Positions 48,005-57,141 of a DNA stretch of 64,000 nt are shown piece after piece. Positions within the stretch are counted from its first letter, which is position 1. Each line of letters starts with the position of its first letter. The notes below the pieces were generated by a model. The model worked only from the letters and a program-made list of their open reading frames with translations. It did not search any database and was not told where the DNA came from. Origin of the DNA: UBA5499 sp002426275 (GTDB lineage Bacteria; Bacillota; DTU084); assembly GCA_937888735.1 (NCBI GenBank), contig CALASN010000164.1, positions 28,336 through 92,335 of the forward strand, in the 5' to 3' direction. Both the position numbers and the translations under genes were made by a program.

Positions 48005-49302
48005 ACGCGCAAGTTACGCCAAGCCGGCCTTGGCGCTTTGAAGCCCACGTTCCCGCAGATAAATCAATTACGCACAGGGCCTTAATTTTAGGCGCCGTCA
48101 GCCAGGGACAGACAGTGGTGAGGGGAGCTCTCCCCAGCCGCGATTGCCTGGCCACAGCTAAGATTCTCCGGCAATTGGGGATTGATCTCGACTGGAGAAG
48201 CGACAATACCGTGCTCGTGCGCGGAGGTAAACTTCAGGAGAGCGGAGACGTTTTGGATTGCCAAAACAGCGGCACCACCATGCGCCTTTTCAGCGGCCTA
48301 CTGGCAGGACAGAGCTTCTTCAGCGTGCTCTCCGGCGACAACTCATTGCGCCAAAGGCCTATGGCGCGTGTGCTTCGGCCCTTGAAAGCCATGGGAGGAC
48401 AGCTTTTCGGCAGGCGCGGCAATCAATATCCTCCCCTGGCCATCGTGGGCAGGCAGCTGGCTGGCATCTCCTACCAGCTCCCTGTGGCAAGCGCCCAGCT
48501 GAAAAGCGCGCTGCTTCTGGCCGGGCTATTTGCCAAAGGAAAAACCGTCGTCACGGAACCGATCCCCAGCAGGGATCACACAGAGCGGATGCTCAAGGAT
48601 TTCGGCGCAGCCATCAGCAGAGAGGGGAAAAACATTGCCATAGAGGCAGCCGGCGCTCTTCGGGGCAGGGAGATTGCAGTGCCTGGAGATTTTTCTTCAG
48701 CAGCCTTTCTCATAGCCGGCGCTTTACTCATCCCAGGCTCTAGGATTCTCTTGCGCGATGTGGGCGTCAACCCCACAAGATCTGCCTTCCTGACGGTTCT
48801 GCAGCGGATGGGAGCTAAAATCAGAGTCCAAAACCAACGCTCTTTCGGCTCCGAGGAGGTGGCAGATCTGGAGGTGGAAACAAGCGAACTGCGCGGCACG
48901 GAAGTGCGGGGGGAAAGCGTTCCCCTGTTCATAGACGAACTTCCGGTTTTAGCAGCAGTCGCCACAGCTGCCGCAGGCACCACCGCCATCCGGGATGCTG
49001 CCGAATTGCGGGTGAAAGAGTCTGATCGCATCGGAGCCATGGTCTTGGGGCTCAGGCGCTTGGGCGTCGAGACAGAAGAATTGCCCGATGGACTTGTGAT
49101 TGAAGGCGGTAAGCCTTTGCACGGCGCCCAGGTTGATTCCTTCGGCGATCACAGGATCGCGATGGCCATGGCCGTGGCTGCGCAGCGGGCTGAAGGGGTT
49201 ACCACTATTCAAGATGCGGAATGCGTGGAGATTTCCTTTCCCAACTTTTGGCAGTTATTTGCCAATAAAAATGAAATAAAGCAGGAAAAGCTGAAATTAT
49301 GA
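48001..49302 (+). CDS. aroA: 3-phosphoshikimate 1-carboxyvinyltransferase (EPSP synthase)
   Basis: 433 residues. ADKSITHRALILGA, QNSGTTMRLFSGLL, LRQRPMARVL, QLKSALLLAG, FIDELPVLAAVATAA, RVKESDRI and GDHRIAMAMAVAA are all family motifs. Makes 5-enolpyruvylshikimate 3-phosphate. The phosphoenolpyruvate-binding loop reads NSGTTMR, so glycine-96 equivalent and its neighbours need structural comparison before calling it class I or II. Confidence 0.97.
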   Translation: MNAQVTPSRPWRFEAHVPADKSITHRALILGAVSQGQTVVRGALPSRDCLATAKILRQLGIDLDWRSDNTVLVRGGKLQESGDVLDCQNSGTTMRLFSGLLAGQSFFSVLSGDNSLRQRPMARVLRPLKAMGGQLFGRRGNQYPPLAIVGRQLAGISYQLPVASAQLKSALLLAGLFAKGKTVVTEPIPSRDHTERMLKDFGAAISREGKNIAIEAAGALRGREIAVPGDFSSAAFLIAGALLIPGSRILLRDVGVNPTRSAFLTVLQRMGAKIRVQNQRSFGSEEVADLEVETSELRGTEVRGESVPLFIDELPVLAAVATAAAGTTAIRDAAELRVKESDRIGAMVLGLRRLGVETEELPDGLVIEGGKPLHGAQVDSFGDHRIAMAMAVAAQRAEGVTTIQDAECVEISFPNFWQLFANKNEIKQEKLKL

Positions 49303-49337
49303 CGAAGTATTGAAAACGTGAGGGGAAATTATTCGGT

Positions 49338-50003
49338 ATGCAGATTGCAATTGATGGCCCTGCAGGTTCCGGGAAGAGCACGGTGGCCCGTCAGGTGGCG
49401 CAAGAGTTGGGTTTTTTATATATCGACACTGGCGCCATGTACCGGGCTTTGACGCTGAAAGCGTTGCGGGAGGGCATTTCCCTTGCCGATGAAGCGGCGA
49501 TAGCTGCGCTTTTGTCCCGCAGCCGGCTGGAACTGCTTCCAGGTGAAGCCACAACCGTTCTGCTGGATGGAGAGGATGTAAGCGCGCAGATCCGGCTGCC
49601 TGACGTCAACCGCGGAGTTTCAGACGTGGCTGCTTTGCCAGCGGTGCGGCGGCAGTTGGTGAGCCTGCAACAGCGGTTGGCAAAAGGCGATGTGGTGATG
49701 GATGGCAGGGATATCGGCACTGTGGTCTTGCCGCAAGCTGAAGTCAAAGTGTTCTTGACCGCCAGCTTGCAAGAGCGGGCCGCGCGGCGGGCAAAGGAAC
49801 TGTGGGCACGGGGAATAGACCTTTCCCTGCGGGAGCTTGAAGCGCAATTGGCTTTGCGCGATCAATTGGATGAAAACCGTGAGGTTGGACCGCTTCGCAG
49901 GGCTTCGGACGCGTACCTTCTGGACACTACTGAGCTCACCATAGAGCAAGCGGTGGTTGAAATCATCTCATTATACCGGAAGGCAATTGTCCAAAAGGTC
50001 TAA
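49338..50003 (+). CDS. cmk: Cytidylate kinase
   Basis: 221 residues. P-loop IDGPAGSGKSTVARQVA at residues 4-20, YIDTGAMYRALTLKAL, DGRDIGTVVLPQAEVKVFLTAS, and RRASDAYLLDTTELT. Phosphorylates CMP and dCMP. Followed within 12 nt by plsC and then by ispH-rpsA, the classic Firmicute order. Confidence 0.97.
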   Translation: MQIAIDGPAGSGKSTVARQVAQELGFLYIDTGAMYRALTLKALREGISLADEAAIAALLSRSRLELLPGEATTVLLDGEDVSAQIRLPDVNRGVSDVAALPAVRRQLVSLQQRLAKGDVVMDGRDIGTVVLPQAEVKVFLTASLQERAARRAKELWARGIDLSLRELEAQLALRDQLDENREVGPLRRASDAYLLDTTELTIEQAVVEIISLYRKAIVQKV

Positions 50004-50015
50004 GGTGGGGGACAG

Positions 50016-50630
50016 ATGTTTTATCGGATAGCGCTTTGGTTTGCAAAAATGTTGTTCCTAGTTTATTTCAGGCTTCAAGTGGAAGGCAAAGAAAACATTC
50101 CCCAACACGGCGGCGCAGTGATCGCGGCAAATCATGCCAGCTACCTGGATCCGCCTGCCGTGGGCGTTGCTATGCCTCGCAAACTGAATTTTATGGCCAA
50201 AGAAGAGTTATTCCGAATTCCTGTGCTGGCACCTCTCATTAGGCTTTTGGGAGCATTTCCGGTTCGCCGCCTGTCGGGAGATCGCACAGCGATAACTCAT
50301 GCCTTAACGCTCCTCAGTCTTGGCCAACTGATGGGCATTTTCCCCCAGGGAAGGCGAGCTAGCAATGACGATCTCTCCTTCCGTGGGGGCGCAGTTTTTT
50401 TGGCCTTAAAAGCTCGGGTACCGCTCATTCCAGTGGCTATACTGGGAAGCGATCGGGCGTGGGGGAGTGACAGAAAATTTCCCAGGCCCAAAAAGCTCAG
50501 AGTAAAAATAGGCAAGCCCATTTATCTGCCGCTGCTTGATCCCCCAAACCGTCAAAGACAGATGGCAGAAGCCAATGACAAGCTGCGGGCGGCCATGAGA
50601 GAGCTTTTAAAAGAGGATCTTCCAGGATGA
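50016..50630 (+). CDS. plsC: 1-acyl-glycerol-3-phosphate acyltransferase
   Basis: 204 residues, GGGGG SD. Membrane-associated N-terminus, AANHASYLDPPAVG (HX4D motif), LIRLLGAFPVRR, FPQGRRAS (Q replaces the usual E of FPEGTR) and VPLIPVAILG. Makes phosphatidate for membrane lipids. The changed motif III residue is seen in some members of the family. Confidence 0.93.
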   Translation: MFYRIALWFAKMLFLVYFRLQVEGKENIPQHGGAVIAANHASYLDPPAVGVAMPRKLNFMAKEELFRIPVLAPLIRLLGAFPVRRLSGDRTAITHALTLLSLGQLMGIFPQGRRASNDDLSFRGGAVFLALKARVPLIPVAILGSDRAWGSDRKFPRPKKLRVKIGKPIYLPLLDPPNRQRQMAEANDKLRAAMRELLKEDLPG

Positions 50631-50698
50631 GTTTCTAATAATTAGTTTGAAACCCTCATATTTCGGACAAGTTAGCAAAAACTAAACAAGGAGGTGGG

Positions 50699-52834
50699 TT
50701 GTTGCGCGTCACGGTAGCTCAGCACGCAGGGTTCTGCTTTGGGGTAGAGCGGGCGATGAAGATGGCGATGGAGGAACTGGACGGTCATCCCCTGTACTGC
50801 CTTGGCCAATTGATACATAATCCTCAGATTGTGAAGTTGCTTGCTGATAAAGGGTTACAAGTAATCGAGAATCTGGAGGAAACCTCTGGCGGTACCTTAA
50901 TCGTTCGTTCCCACGGTTTGTCGAAAGATGTGATCAGAGCGGCTGAGGATCGTGGCTTGCGAGTGGTAGACGCGACTTGTCCTTTTGTGAGCAGAGCGCA
51001 GAAACTGGCATCCCAGCTGGTTTCCCAAGGATATCAGGTGATTTTGGTAGGAGACCCTGATCATCCGGAGGTTTGCGCCATAGTTGGCTCAGCGGGCGGG
51101 GAGGTAATAGTGGCAAGCTCTCCTGACATGCTGAGACAGCTGAAGGTGAAGCCTGTAGTTGGGCTTTTAGCACAAACAACTCAGGACTTAGCCAATTTCA
51201 AAGCCTGTGCCGACGTCTTAATAGACGAAGCGCGAGAGCTGCGAGTTTATAACACGATTTGTACAGCCACAGAAAAAAGAATGGCAGCCGCGGTTGAGTT
51301 GGCTGGGAAAGTTCAGCTGATGATCGTCATCGGCGGAAAGAACAGCGCCAATACAAAGCGGCTAGCCCAGGTTTGTCGAGCTGCGGGAGTGACCACATAT
51401 CACATTGAAACCGAGGCCGAATTGAAGCCAGAATGGTTCACGGGTCTCAGTCAGGTTGGGGTTACAGCCGGAGCATCGACGCCCAAATGGATGATCGAGG
51501 GGGTAGTGAGGAAAATGATTGAAATTGACGAACAGAAAGATCAGCAGGAAACTGTTGCGGCTGAGCCTCAGCCGCAAGGTGAAGCCACCGATAAGGAGGT
51601 GGCTTCTGTCGGGGAGGCCCCTGCTGAAACAACCCAAACCCAGTCGGCGGAACCCGAGGAATCACACATGGAGTCTCAGGCCTTCCCTACAATCAATCAG
51701 GGTGACATCATCAAAGGAAAGGTGATTCAGGTTACCGACAATGAGGCCATGGTGGACATCGGGTATAAATCCGAAGGGATAATCCATAAGGGCGAGCTGG
51801 CATACCGGCCTGTGGCATCGGCAGAAGAGCTGCTGAAAGTTGGCGACGAGATCGATGTGTACGTGGAGAAAGTAGACGACGGAGAAGGGAACCCTGTTTT
51901 ATCCAAGCGCAAGGCTGACGCAGCTCGCTCTTGGGTAGTGCTGGAAGAAGCATACCACAAAAATGAAGCCATTGAGGCGCCGGTAATTGAGCGGGTTAAA
52001 GGCGGATTGCTAGTGGATGTCGGCGTGCGCGGCTTCGTGCCGGCATCTCAGGTTGATCGCCGCTTTGTGGATAATCTGGAACAGTTTATCGGGCAGGTCT
52101 GGAAGTTGAAAATACTCGAGATGGATCGGGAACGGAATAATGTGGTGCTCTCCCACAAAGCCGTACTGGACGAGGAGTTTCAGTCCCACAAACAAGACGT
52201 CTACGATTCCCTGAAGCCCGGCGAGATCGTAGACGGAGAGGTCAAAAGGCTTACGGACTTCGGCGCTTTCATAGATATCGGCGACGGTGTGGAAGGCCTT
52301 TTGCACGTCTCGGAGATGGCCTTCAGCCGCGTGAAACATCCTTCAGATGTGGTCTGCGAAGGCCAGAAGATTAAAGTGATGATTTTGGGAGTGGATAAAG
52401 AACGGGAGCGCATCTCCTTAGGCCTTAAACAGACCTTGCCGGATCCATGGGATCACGTTGCGGAAAAATATCCTGAAGGTTCGCTGGTTGAAGGCGAGGT
52501 AACCAGACTGGTGGACTTTGGCGCTTTTGTGAAACTGGAAGACGGCGTGGAAGGGCTGGTGCATATTTCACAGTTGGCCAATCGTCATGTGGCAAAACCG
52601 GATGAAGTTGTGCACTCCGGAGAACGCGTAAAGGTCAAGGTGCTCTCGGTGGATCCTGAACGTCACCGCATCGGGTTGAGCGTCCGGGAAGCGGAACAGC
52701 CTGCGAAACAACAGACCAAGCCTGAGAACCATAATCATGCAGACAGCGATTATCAGCAGTCTGCACCGGAGGTGACCTTAGGAGATCTGTTCGGGGATCT
52801 GTTTAAGGACCAGAAGGAAGACAAAGATAACTAA
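50699..52834 (+). CDS. ispH: 4-hydroxy-3-methylbut-2-enyl diphosphate reductase fused to S1 ribosomal domains
   Basis: TTG start after AAGGAGGTGGG; 711 residues. IspH part (1-280): QHAGFCFGVERAM (Fe-S cysteine 13), ATCPFV (second cysteine), HPEVCAIVGS, TQTTQDL, NTICTATEKR (third cysteine) and GGKNSANTKRLAQ. A charged linker (285-330) rich in Q, E and T follows, then four S1 domains: GDIIKGKVIQVTDNEAMVDIGYKSEGIIH, KGGLLVDVGVRGFVPAS, GEIVDGEVKRLTDFGAFIDIGDGVEGLLH and EGSLVEGEVTRLVDFGAFVKLEDGVEGLVH. The fusion is common in Clostridia; it couples isoprenoid synthesis to an RpsA-like RNA-binding protein. Confidence 0.97.
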   Translation: MLRVTVAQHAGFCFGVERAMKMAMEELDGHPLYCLGQLIHNPQIVKLLADKGLQVIENLEETSGGTLIVRSHGLSKDVIRAAEDRGLRVVDATCPFVSRAQKLASQLVSQGYQVILVGDPDHPEVCAIVGSAGGEVIVASSPDMLRQLKVKPVVGLLAQTTQDLANFKACADVLIDEARELRVYNTICTATEKRMAAAVELAGKVQLMIVIGGKNSANTKRLAQVCRAAGVTTYHIETEAELKPEWFTGLSQVGVTAGASTPKWMIEGVVRKMIEIDEQKDQQETVAAEPQPQGEATDKEVASVGEAPAETTQTQSAEPEESHMESQAFPTINQGDIIKGKVIQVTDNEAMVDIGYKSEGIIHKGELAYRPVASAEELLKVGDEIDVYVEKVDDGEGNPVLSKRKADAARSWVVLEEAYHKNEAIEAPVIERVKGGLLVDVGVRGFVPASQVDRRFVDNLEQFIGQVWKLKILEMDRERNNVVLSHKAVLDEEFQSHKQDVYDSLKPGEIVDGEVKRLTDFGAFIDIGDGVEGLLHVSEMAFSRVKHPSDVVCEGQKIKVMILGVDKERERISLGLKQTLPDPWDHVAEKYPEGSLVEGEVTRLVDFGAFVKLEDGVEGLVHISQLANRHVAKPDEVVHSGERVKVKVLSVDPERHRIGLSVREAEQPAKQQTKPENHNHADSDYQQSAPEVTLGDLFGDLFKDQKEDKDN

Positions 52835-52839
52835 AAATA

Positions 52840-52901
52840 GAGGCCAGGCAAAAGCCTGGCCTCCGTCGCAAAGGGGACTGCCACTGGCAGTCCCCTTTTT
52901 T
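52840..52901 (+). terminator. Double hairpin terminator between ispH-rpsA and aconitase genes
   Basis: Hairpin 1: GAGGCCAGGC (52840-52849), loop AAAA, GCCTGGCCTC (52854-52863). Hairpin 2: GGGGACTGCC (52873-52882), loop ACT, GGCAGTCCCC (52886-52895), then TTTTTT (52896-52901). The second is a textbook rho-independent terminator for the plus strand. The stem sits only a few nt beyond the aconitase stop, so it can also end the opposite transcript, though its minus-strand T-run is only three. Confidence 0.9.
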
Positions 52902-54823
52902 CAAGCCTTGTTTTTGGTATAATTCAAAAGTCCTCCGGCCAGAATAATGGCCACTTGTCGCTCCGACAGTTCATAGCTGAGGTCAATAGTTGTCTTTTGA
53001 GATGATATAGCTTGAAGCCTTCCTGTTCTCTCCGCCAGTGCCTGCCGCAGATCTGGAAACTCAAGTTCGTCTTTCTGGCTCAACTTTTGATAATCCTCTT
53101 GGCTGATCACTAACGGGAGAATGCCAAAGTTAACCAGATTCGCCTTGTGAATCCTGGCAAAGCTCTGGGCCAAGACCGCTTTGATTCCAAGGTACATCGG
53201 GCACAGCGCGGCGTGTTCGCGGCTGGAGCCCTGGCCGTAGTTTTGTCCTCCCAGGATAATCCCGCCGCCGGCCTCTTGCGCCCGCTGGGCAAAGGACGGA
53301 TCCACCTGCTGGAACACATGTTGGCTTAAAGCTGGCACATTGGATCGCAAAGGCAAGATTTTAGCGCCGGCAGGCATGATGTGGTCCGTAGTGATGTTGT
53401 CCCCGACTTTTAAGAGCACTTTGCCCCGATAAGTTTCCGGCAAAGCTTTTTGGAGTGGCAGCGCCTTAATGTTGGGACCGCGGCGGATTTCAACGTCGGC
53501 CTCTTGCGGCGGGATGATCATGCCGTCGTCAATGAGAAAGCTTTCGGGCTCTTCAATGGCCGGATACGCTCCCAAATCCCTGGGATCTGTGAATTTACCG
53601 GCCAGGGCGCTCGCCACGCCCACTTCGGGACTGACTAAATAGACTTGCGCAGATTTAGTGCCGCTTCTGCCTTCGAAATTCCTGTTGAAGGTGCGCAGGC
53701 TAACGCCACCAGTTGGCGGCGCTTGTCCCATGCCGATGCAAGGTCCGCACGTACATTCCAGAATTCTGGCTCCGGCCTGCACCATGTCCGCTAAGGCTCC
53801 GTTTTGGGACAACATGGTGAGCACCTGCTTGGAACCGGGGCTAATGACTAGCGAGACATTGGGGTGAACGCGTCTGCCTTTTAAAATTTTCGCTACCCGC
53901 ATCAGATCCACATACGATGAATTAGTGCAGCTGCCTATGGCAACTTGGTTTACAGCCACATTCTCAGCGGCTAGTTTACTGACTTTGCTCACATTATCCG
54001 GACTATGGGGCATAGCCGCCAGGGGCTCAAGCTTCTCAAGGTTGATTTCAACCACTTCGTCGTAGGTGGCGTCGCTGTCCGCCCCTAATTCTCGCCAGCT
54101 ATCTTCTCTGCCTTGGGCAGCCAAAAACTCTCTTGTCACCTGGTCGCTGGGGAAAATTGAGGTTGTGGCGCCCAGTTCCGCCCCCATGTTGGTGATGGTA
54201 GCCCGCTGGGGGACGCGCAGAGAGGCCACGCCAGGGCCGGTATATTCGAAGATCTTCCCCACGCCGCCTTTCACTGTGAGCAGCCGCAGAAGCTCTAGAA
54301 TTATGTCTTTGGCCGTAACCCAAGCTGGCAGCTGTCCTGTGAGATGAACGTTAACGATTTTGGGCATGGGCGTATAGAAAGCGCCTCCGCCCATGGCCAC
54401 TGCCACATCCAAACCGCCGGCTCCAATTGCCAGCATGCCGATGCCTCCGCCTGTGGGCGTGTGACTGTCCGAACCGAGCAATGTTTTGCCCGGCTGTCCG
54501 AAACGTTCCAAATGTACCTGATGGCAAATGCCATTGCCCGGGCGGGAAAAGTAGATGCCGTATTTTTGGGCGATGGATTGTAAAAAGAGGTGATCGTCGG
54601 CATTTTCAAAGCCTGTTTGCAAAGTGTTGTGATCAACGTAGCTAACTGAAAGTTCTGTGCGCACTTGGGGCAGATCCATGGCTTCAAATTGCAGATAAGC
54701 CATGGTGCCGGTTGCATCTTGGGTGAGGGTTTGATCGATCTTCAGGGCTATTTCGCTGCCAGGTTCCAGTTTTCCCTCCACAAGGTGCGCTTTGATGATT
54801 TTTTGTGCTAAATTCAGGCCCAA
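52901..54823 (-). CDS. acnA: Aconitate hydratase
   Basis: TTG start 7 nt after GGGAGG; 640 residues, the short clostridial/homoaconitase-like type rather than 850-900-residue AcnA. Substrate and cluster motifs: GSDSHTPTGGGIGMLAIGAGG, GSCTNSSYVDL and TCGPCIGMGQAPP (Fe-S cysteines), and C-terminal swivelling domain VGDNITTDHIMPAG, GQNYGQGSSREHAAL. Isomerises citrate and isocitrate. The C-terminal (LeuD-like) domain follows the N-terminal domain in one chain. The gene is alone and convergent to ispH. Confidence 0.94.
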   Translation of the reverse strand: MGLNLAQKIIKAHLVEGKLEPGSEIALKIDQTLTQDATGTMAYLQFEAMDLPQVRTELSVSYVDHNTLQTGFENADDHLFLQSIAQKYGIYFSRPGNGICHQVHLERFGQPGKTLLGSDSHTPTGGGIGMLAIGAGGLDVAVAMGGGAFYTPMPKIVNVHLTGQLPAWVTAKDIILELLRLLTVKGGVGKIFEYTGPGVASLRVPQRATITNMGAELGATTSIFPSDQVTREFLAAQGREDSWRELGADSDATYDEVVEINLEKLEPLAAMPHSPDNVSKVSKLAAENVAVNQVAIGSCTNSSYVDLMRVAKILKGRRVHPNVSLVISPGSKQVLTMLSQNGALADMVQAGARILECTCGPCIGMGQAPPTGGVSLRTFNRNFEGRSGTKSAQVYLVSPEVGVASALAGKFTDPRDLGAYPAIEEPESFLIDDGMIIPPQEADVEIRRGPNIKALPLQKALPETYRGKVLLKVGDNITTDHIMPAGAKILPLRSNVPALSQHVFQQVDPSFAQRAQEAGGGIILGGQNYGQGSSREHAALCPMYLGIKAVLAQSFARIHKANLVNFGILPLVISQEDYQKLSQKDELEFPDLRQALAERTGRLQAISSQKTTIDLSYELSERQVAIILAGGLLNYTKNKA

Positions 54824-55076
54824 GTTATAACCTCCCTGTGTAAAAATGAATCATGACAAAACTCCTCTTGAAATGTTAGCATATCCGGCTTGGACTGTCA
54901 ATTTAAACGTAACTCCGGGATAATCGGCAGGACATTTACGGATGATGCCTTCTTGCTGATTACCTATGAGCTTGTTCGCGGCGACGAGCGGACAGATCGC
55001 AGCATTAGGCCGTAGCAAAAAGCTAGCTGATCTTGTGGAAAAGGTGGGCCGGCCAAGAACAGCCCTGCGCAAAGAG

Positions 55077-55436
55077 TTTAATAATTGGCCAAAGCAATGA
55101 TAGACCCGAGGAAAGAAAAATTATACGCCGGTCTGCGTCGATAAGCTCCCGCACCTGCTTCGCCTTCTCGGTTCCAGTGCCGCAGCCATTGAACATATCG
55201 GAAGCACCGCATATAACAACGGAACGCACAACCTCCACATCCTGCCGTACAACGACGGGTTTTATCAGCGCAATGAATTCCTTCAGCGGGATTATTTGCG
55301 GGAACACCACAAATTAGCTGATGAATGCGGAGCGGTAAAAGAGAGAGCCGCCAGGGAAAACGGCAGTACCATGGAGGTATATTCGTACGCAAAGACAGAA
55401 TTCAGAGGTAATCGATGCGACAGGGGAGGAAAAAGG
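55077..55436 (+). pseudogene. GrpB (UPF0157) family remnant
   Basis: The frame holds FNNWPKQ then two stops, then VCVDKLPHLLRLLGSSAAAIEHIGSTAY, NGTHNLHILPYNDGF, LQRDYLREHHKLADECGAVKERAA, which are the N-terminal FNPxWP, central EHIGSTA and C-terminal RDYLRxxP...YGALK blocks of GrpB proteins. The part between GSTA and HNLHI is deleted. No start codon fits. It is a second relative of the intact GrpB gene at 60440, lying 5 kb away. The 250 nt before it (54824-55076) hold nothing recognisable. Confidence 0.8.
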
Positions 55437-55484
55437 ATTTCCTCCGCAAAGCGTTTGGGAAAGTTAGAGGTGATTGATTTGCAG

Positions 55485-55698
55485 ATGAATATACAGATCA
55501 GGCAGGAAACCCAAAAAGATTATGGGCTTACATAAACAGTGGAGGAAAAAGCATTTGAAAATGAGGAGCACAGCGACCATAAGGAACACCGTCTGGTGGT
55601 CCGGGTTAAGAAGCAATGCATTTGTGCCCGGACTTTTCCCTTGTTGCGGAAATGAACAGGAAATTATAGGGCACATTCTGCCTTGCGGAACCTGTTAA
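55485..55698 (+). pseudogene. GNAT acetyltransferase remnant
   Basis: ATG 55485 reads MNIQIRQETQKDYGLT then a TAA, continues in the same frame with TVEEKAFENEEHSDHKEHRLV, and after a +1 shift near 55615 reads AFVPGLFP then NEQEIIGHIL before stopping at 55698. These are the start and the strand-loop of an N-acetyltransferase (IRQET-KDY start, EHSDHKEH). The catalytic acetyl-CoA region is gone. It runs directly on from the GrpB remnant, so the two were probably neighbours before decay. Confidence 0.75.
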
Positions 55699-55811
55699 AG
55701 AAAGATGCGGTCAGGCAGCCGTCTGACCAGCTGCTCGACGTATTCGGCAATGGCGCGAGAGCCGTGACGTTTTCAAATCGTAACGTCGCTTTATTTTGTC
55801 AGCCGCGCTGA

Positions 55812-57101
55812 TCAATTGCTTGAAGCACAAGCGCTGATATATTTTGGGGCGTGTAATTCGTGGTAATTCTCGACAGCTCTTTCAGCCGATTCCCTGCGCA
55901 TACAGGAGACGGACTCATAGTTGTCAACGAGCAGAGAACAGATTGATGGGGAAATCGCACCGCTTTCCACCATGCCTTTGAGCGTGGCAATAGCTTGTTC
56001 TTTGGACATGCCTTTGCGATAAGGCCTGTCTTCGGTTATTGCGGTAAAAATATCTGCCACGGCCATAATGCGGGATCCCAGAGGGAGACTGTTCGCCTTA
56101 AGATGAAAGGGATAACCGCGGCCGTTTAGTTTTTCATGATGGTAAGCGGCCCATTGGGTAATATCTTCAAAGCCGCTGATTGGCTTCAAAAGCCGATATG
56201 TATAAAAACTGTGCGAGCGAATAATATCATATTCCAGAGGCTCCAGCTTATCCTGCTTTTCAAGGATTTTTTTCGGAACCGCAAGTTTTCCGATGTCATG
56301 AAGGTTTGCGGCTATACGCATCATCTTGCATTCAGCTTCAGACATTCCGTTCAGTTCGGCTAGTTTCACCGCCGACGCGGCGACTCCGGCGGAATGCATG
56401 GCTGTAAACGTACTGCGAAAGTCGATAATCCGGGAGAAGATTTGGGTCAACTCAACTACTTCATCCAATGCCAGCTTTATTGCTTCAAGGGATAAGTCTG
56501 CGGGGACTTCAGGCTTATGAACAAAATCCAACCAGAGAGCCTCCTGATCACAGATCTCCGAGAATGCGTCTACAATATCCGGGACAAACGTTGAATTCCG
56601 CTTACTTATGATCTCGGCTTTGATGAGGTTGATTTGGCTTATCACGCACTCATTTCTGTTTACCCGAACCGCAATTTTATCCGCCAAATGAATAATGTGT
56701 GACAGCAAGGGAATAGCTTCCCCGCGATGAGAATTTCCTTGTCCGTTATGCCATGGAATGTGGTGGTATCTGATGACAGTTGCGGCGTCGGAAAGAAGGG
56801 AAAAGTCAGAAAGAAGGTTTGCCCCTAGGAAAGCATGGTAATTTATTGCAGGATCTTCCTCTTCAAGAAAAACAAAATTATCGAGCGACGTGATAATAGC
56901 GCCGACATCGTGCAAAAGCGCGGCAATAACCAAAGTTCGTTTTTGCTCCACGGGAAGCCGGAGCGTATCGGCTATATGGTCTGACAGATATGCAACCTGC
57001 CAATGGTGATTGGGAACTTCGGGGCTGACTAGATCAACTGCTTTTGTTATGCAGACTAATAAATCATATAAATTTGAAAAATACTGATTGCAGCGCGACA
57101 T
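55812..57101 (-). CDS. HD-GYP domain cyclic-di-GMP phosphodiesterase
   Basis: 429 residues; GGAGG SD 6 nt before ATG. The N-terminal half has an HD-like stretch (AALLHDVGAIITS), the C-terminal half a full HD-GYP domain: AANLHDIGKLAVPK, IRSHSFYTYRLL, YHHEKLNGRGYPF (the GYP loop) and IMAVADIFTAITEDRPYRKG. It should hydrolyse cyclic-di-GMP. It lies 40 nt downstream of a GGDEF gene on the same strand, a likely synthesis/breakdown pair. No sensor or membrane segment is clear at the N-terminus. Confidence 0.92.
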   Translation of the reverse strand: MSRCNQYFSNLYDLLVCITKAVDLVSPEVPNHHWQVAYLSDHIADTLRLPVEQKRTLVIAALLHDVGAIITSLDNFVFLEEEDPAINYHAFLGANLLSDFSLLSDAATVIRYHHIPWHNGQGNSHRGEAIPLLSHIIHLADKIAVRVNRNECVISQINLIKAEIISKRNSTFVPDIVDAFSEICDQEALWLDFVHKPEVPADLSLEAIKLALDEVVELTQIFSRIIDFRSTFTAMHSAGVAASAVKLAELNGMSEAECKMMRIAANLHDIGKLAVPKKILEKQDKLEPLEYDIIRSHSFYTYRLLKPISGFEDITQWAAYHHEKLNGRGYPFHLKANSLPLGSRIMAVADIFTAITEDRPYRKGMSKEQAIATLKGMVESGAISPSICSLLVDNYESVSCMRRESAERAVENYHELHAPKYISACASSN

Positions 57102-57141
57102 AAATTACCTCCGCGGGGCGACCCCAGCTTTTTCGAAGAGC

